Source: an uncultured Actinomycetes bacterium
Lineage (GTDB): Bacteria > Actinomycetota > Thermoleophilia > Solirubrobacterales > 70-9
Direction of reading: 5' to 3'
DNA: 6,861 nt
NCBI GenBank assembly: GCA_946479725.1
Contig: CAMLHB010000128.1
Span: forward strand, 1 to 6,861
The position numbers were made by a program, and so were the translations under genes. Positions 5,068 to 6,861 of the stretch are shown one piece after another. The notes under the pieces are model-generated. The model saw nothing but the letters and a program-made list of their open reading frames with translations, did not search any database and was not told where the DNA came from. Every line of letters starts with the position of its first letter. Positions within the stretch are counted from its first letter, which is position 1.

Positions 5068-6249
5068 ATGGAGGGAGGCACCCATCACCCGCGATTCAGC
5101 GCCGCCCGCCGCGAAGACGAGCGGGTGACTCCGCTGGAGCTCTTCTTCGACCTCGTCTTCGTCCTCGCGATTACCCAGTGCACGGCGCTGATGTCGCACG
5201 ACCAGACCTGGTCTGGCCTGGCCCAGGGGCTGCTGATCCTCGGCGTTCTCTGGTGGGCCTGGGTCGGCTACTCCTGGCTGACCAGCGTCATCGACCCCGA
5301 GGCCGGGGCGGTTCGCCTCATCATCTTCGCGGCGATGGCGGCGATGCTGATCGTCTCGCTCGCCGTTCAGGAGGCCTTCGGCAACCTCGCCCTCACCTTC
5401 GCCCTCGGGATCGGCTTCTACCGCAGCGCCCACATCTTCCTCTTCTGGCTCGCCGGCGCCGATGACCAGGATCTGCGCCGTTCGGTGATCGGGCTCGCCG
5501 TCAGCACCGCGGTCGCGGTCGGGATCCTCGTCCTCGCCTCCTTCTTCGACGGCCTCGCCCAGGGCGCCCTCTGGGCGCTGGCAATCTTCCTCGACATGGC
5601 CGGCCCCTACTTCTTCGGCGCCGAAGGCTGGAAGCTCGTCCCCGGTCACTTCGCCGAGCGTCACGGCCTGATCGTGATCATCGCCCTCGGCGAGAGCATC
5701 GTCGCGATCGGCATCGGCGCCTCCGGAGCCCTCGACCTCGGGATCGGCGCCGCCGCCGTACTCGGGATCTTCCTCGCGGCGGCGCTCTGGTGGACCTACT
5801 TCGACGTTGTCGCGCTGATCTCGGCCCGGCGGCTGGGCGAAGCCGAGGCGGGACGGGTGCAGAACGAGCTCGCCCGCGACTCCTACTCCTACATCCACCT
5901 GCTGATGGTCGCCGGCATCGTCCTCATCGCCTTCGGGATGAAGGTTACGATCGGCCACCGCGACGAAAACCTGCACGACGTCCCCGCCTTCGCCCTGCTC
6001 GGCGGCCTCGCGATCTATCTGCTCGGCCTGGTCGCCTTCCGCTGGCGCCACGTCCACAGCCTCAACCGCCACCGCCTCGGGCTGGCGATCGTCCTCCTCT
6101 TCCTGATCCCGGTCGCAACCGCGGTGCCGGCCCTGACCTCAATCGCGATCGCCGTCGTCCTGCTCTGGGCGATGATCGTCTACGAGCACCGCGGCTACGG
6201 ACCCCGCCGCGAGGAGCTCCGCCGCGAAGCAAGCGCCGGCTCCGGTTAG
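5068..6249 (+). CDS. Low temperature requirement A (LtrA) family membrane protein
   Basis: This 393-residue multi-pass membrane protein matches the LtrA family, named after a Listeria monocytogenes locus needed for growth in the cold. The family's biochemical activity is not established. Diagnostic motifs are ELFFDLVFVLAITQ (24-37) in the first membrane segment, FAERHGLIVIIALGES (195-210) and WWTYFD (241-246). About ten to twelve hydrophobic segments are visible, for example near 26-40, 50-72, 82-100, 106-128, 138-160, 164-183, 199-218, 221-246, 273-291, 306-324, 337-353 and 355-372. The length is typical. The start at ATG 5068 is supported by GAGGA 8 bases upstream and by the usual short basic leader (ARREDERVTPLELFFD). 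It diverges from the SDR gene and is followed after 18 bases by the M42 peptidase gene on the same strand, so those two may be co-transcribed. A transport or cold-response role would be inference. Confidence 0.93.
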   Translation: MEGGTHHPRFSAARREDERVTPLELFFDLVFVLAITQCTALMSHDQTWSGLAQGLLILGVLWWAWVGYSWLTSVIDPEAGAVRLIIFAAMAAMLIVSLAVQEAFGNLALTFALGIGFYRSAHIFLFWLAGADDQDLRRSVIGLAVSTAVAVGILVLASFFDGLAQGALWALAIFLDMAGPYFFGAEGWKLVPGHFAERHGLIVIIALGESIVAIGIGASGALDLGIGAAAVLGIFLAAALWWTYFDVVALISARRLGEAEAGRVQNELARDSYSYIHLLMVAGIVLIAFGMKVTIGHRDENLHDVPAFALLGGLAIYLLGLVAFRWRHVHSLNRHRLGLAIVLLFLIPVATAVPALTSIAIAVVLLWAMIVYEHRGYGPRREELRREASAGSG

Positions 6250-6267
6250 GCATACTCCCCGGACCTT

Positions 6268-6861
6268 TTGAGCACTCCAGTCCTTCTAGATGAACTGCTG
6301 CGCGCCAAGGCCCCCTCGGGATACGAGGGACCTGCGGCCGAGGTCTGGCGTGGGGCCGCCTCCTTCGCCGAGGTGACAACCGACGGCATCGGCTCGTCGA
6401 TTGCCCGGGTCGGCGAGGCCTCGCCGCTGCTGGCCGTCGTCGGCCACATTGACGAGATCGGGCTGATCGTCACCCACGTCGACGAGAAGGGCTTCCTCTG
6501 GTTCGCCCCGGTCGGCGGCTGGGACCCGCAGATCCTCGTCGGCCAGCGGGTCGAGGTGCGCGGCAGGGACGGCGCCGTCCCCGGCGTCGCCGGCCGTAAG
6601 CCGATCCACCTGCTCGAGGCCGACCAGCGCAAGAAGGTGGTCGAGCTGAAGGGCATGCACATCGACATCGGCGCCGCCGACCGCGAGGAGGCCGAGGCCC
6701 TGGTCCGAGTCGGCGACCCGGTGGTGATCGCCGCCGATCCGATGCCGGTCGCCGGCGACCGCCTCGTCTCGCGGGCGATGGACAACCGCCTCGGCGCCTA
6801 CGTCGCGCTGGAGAGCCTGCGCCGCTGTGCCGAGGGTGACGGCCCCGGCGGTTCCTTCGCC
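6268..6861 (+). CDS. M42-family metallo-aminopeptidase, C-terminus beyond right edge
   Basis: The first 198 residues of an M42 (FrvX/YpdE/TET-type) di-metal aminopeptidase are present; full members have about 340-370. The family is cytoplasmic, usually forms large tetrahedral particles, and trims short peptides. Visible features are PSGYEGPA (16-23) near the N-terminus, the metal ligand motif GHIDEIGLIV (59-68) with His60 and Asp62, GVAGRKPIH (106-114), DIGA (133-136) in the inserted domain, and SRAMDNRLGAY (168-178), where Asp172 is the expected bridging metal ligand. The glutamate catalytic motif (EEVG type) would lie past the edge, so activity cannot be confirmed. The start is TTG at 6268-6270. 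No ATG or GTG lies between the in-frame LtrA stop and this point, and homologues begin close to LLDELLRAKAPSG. The Shine-Dalgarno is poor. It lies 18 bases after the LtrA gene, in the same reading frame. Confidence 0.92.
   Translation, partial: MSTPVLLDELLRAKAPSGYEGPAAEVWRGAASFAEVTTDGIGSSIARVGEASPLLAVVGHIDEIGLIVTHVDEKGFLWFAPVGGWDPQILVGQRVEVRGRDGAVPGVAGRKPIHLLEADQRKKVVELKGMHIDIGAADREEAEALVRVGDPVVIAADPMPVAGDRLVSRAMDNRLGAYVALESLRRCAEGDGPGGSFA

Noticed and set aside
5038..6072. Open minus-strand extension upstream of the SDR gene, antisense to LtrA
   Set aside because: The frame stays open for about 1 kb, but the sequence is acidic low-complexity typical of antisense G+C-rich DNA. The SDR cofactor motif sits at the correct distance from the ATG at 5037.
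6246..6785. Minus-strand open frames antisense to the peptidase
   Set aside because: Low-complexity Arg/Ser/Pro translations with no motif; the plus strand encodes clear M42 metal-binding motifs to the window edge.
1..6861. CRISPR array, tRNA, rRNA, insertion sequence or defence cassette
   Set aside because: No direct-repeat series, cloverleaf-like segment, terminal inverted repeats, transposase or nuclease-type gene was seen while reading both strands.

Overview
The window is G+C-rich DNA (roughly 70% in most gene bodies by eye), tightly packed, with GTG and TTG starts and 4-bp ATGA overlaps. Together with the efp-nusB-small helical gene-ispA order, the style of the GAF/SpoIIE/SnoaL-like phosphatase and the LtrA protein, this suggests an actinobacterium, possibly of the class Thermoleophilia. 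That placement is inferred from gene style, not from a marker comparison. All seven recognisable genes look chromosomal. I saw no transposase, integrase, CRISPR array, tRNA or rRNA.

Left block (1-1887, minus strand): a housekeeping operon transcribed efp (EF-P, GTG start), nusB, a 57-residue helical protein in the place where xseB usually lies, then a polyprenyl diphosphate synthase (ispA-like) cut off by the window's left edge. It joins translation of polyproline stretches, rRNA antitermination and isoprenoid precursor synthesis. nusB and the small gene overlap by ATGA. ispA is preceded by a short spacer that can fold over its ribosome binding site.

Middle (1888-2495): a 53-base divergent intergenic region with a perfect 12-bp palindrome, then a plus-strand gene of unknown function. 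It encodes a two-helix membrane protein with a cytoplasmic helical tail. Its base composition is visibly less G+C-rich than its neighbours, and it is the least conventional item here.

Right-middle block (2492-5037, minus strand): an SDR oxidoreductase followed, with an ATGA overlap, by a membrane-anchored GAF-SpoIIE/PPM phosphatase that carries an extra C-terminal SnoaL/NTF2-like domain. The phosphatase and the unknown gene converge and share one CTAG tetranucleotide as their two stop codons.

Right block (5068-6861, plus strand): an LtrA-family multi-pass membrane protein, diverging from the SDR gene across only about 30 bases, then an M42-family metallo-aminopeptidase starting at TTG 18 bases downstream and running off the right edge. 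There is no gene-free stretch longer than about 60 bases. I do not see a complete novel system; the best leads are the phosphatase-SnoaL fusion, the compositionally distinct membrane gene, the orphan XseB-like gene and the hairpin over the ispA ribosome binding site.
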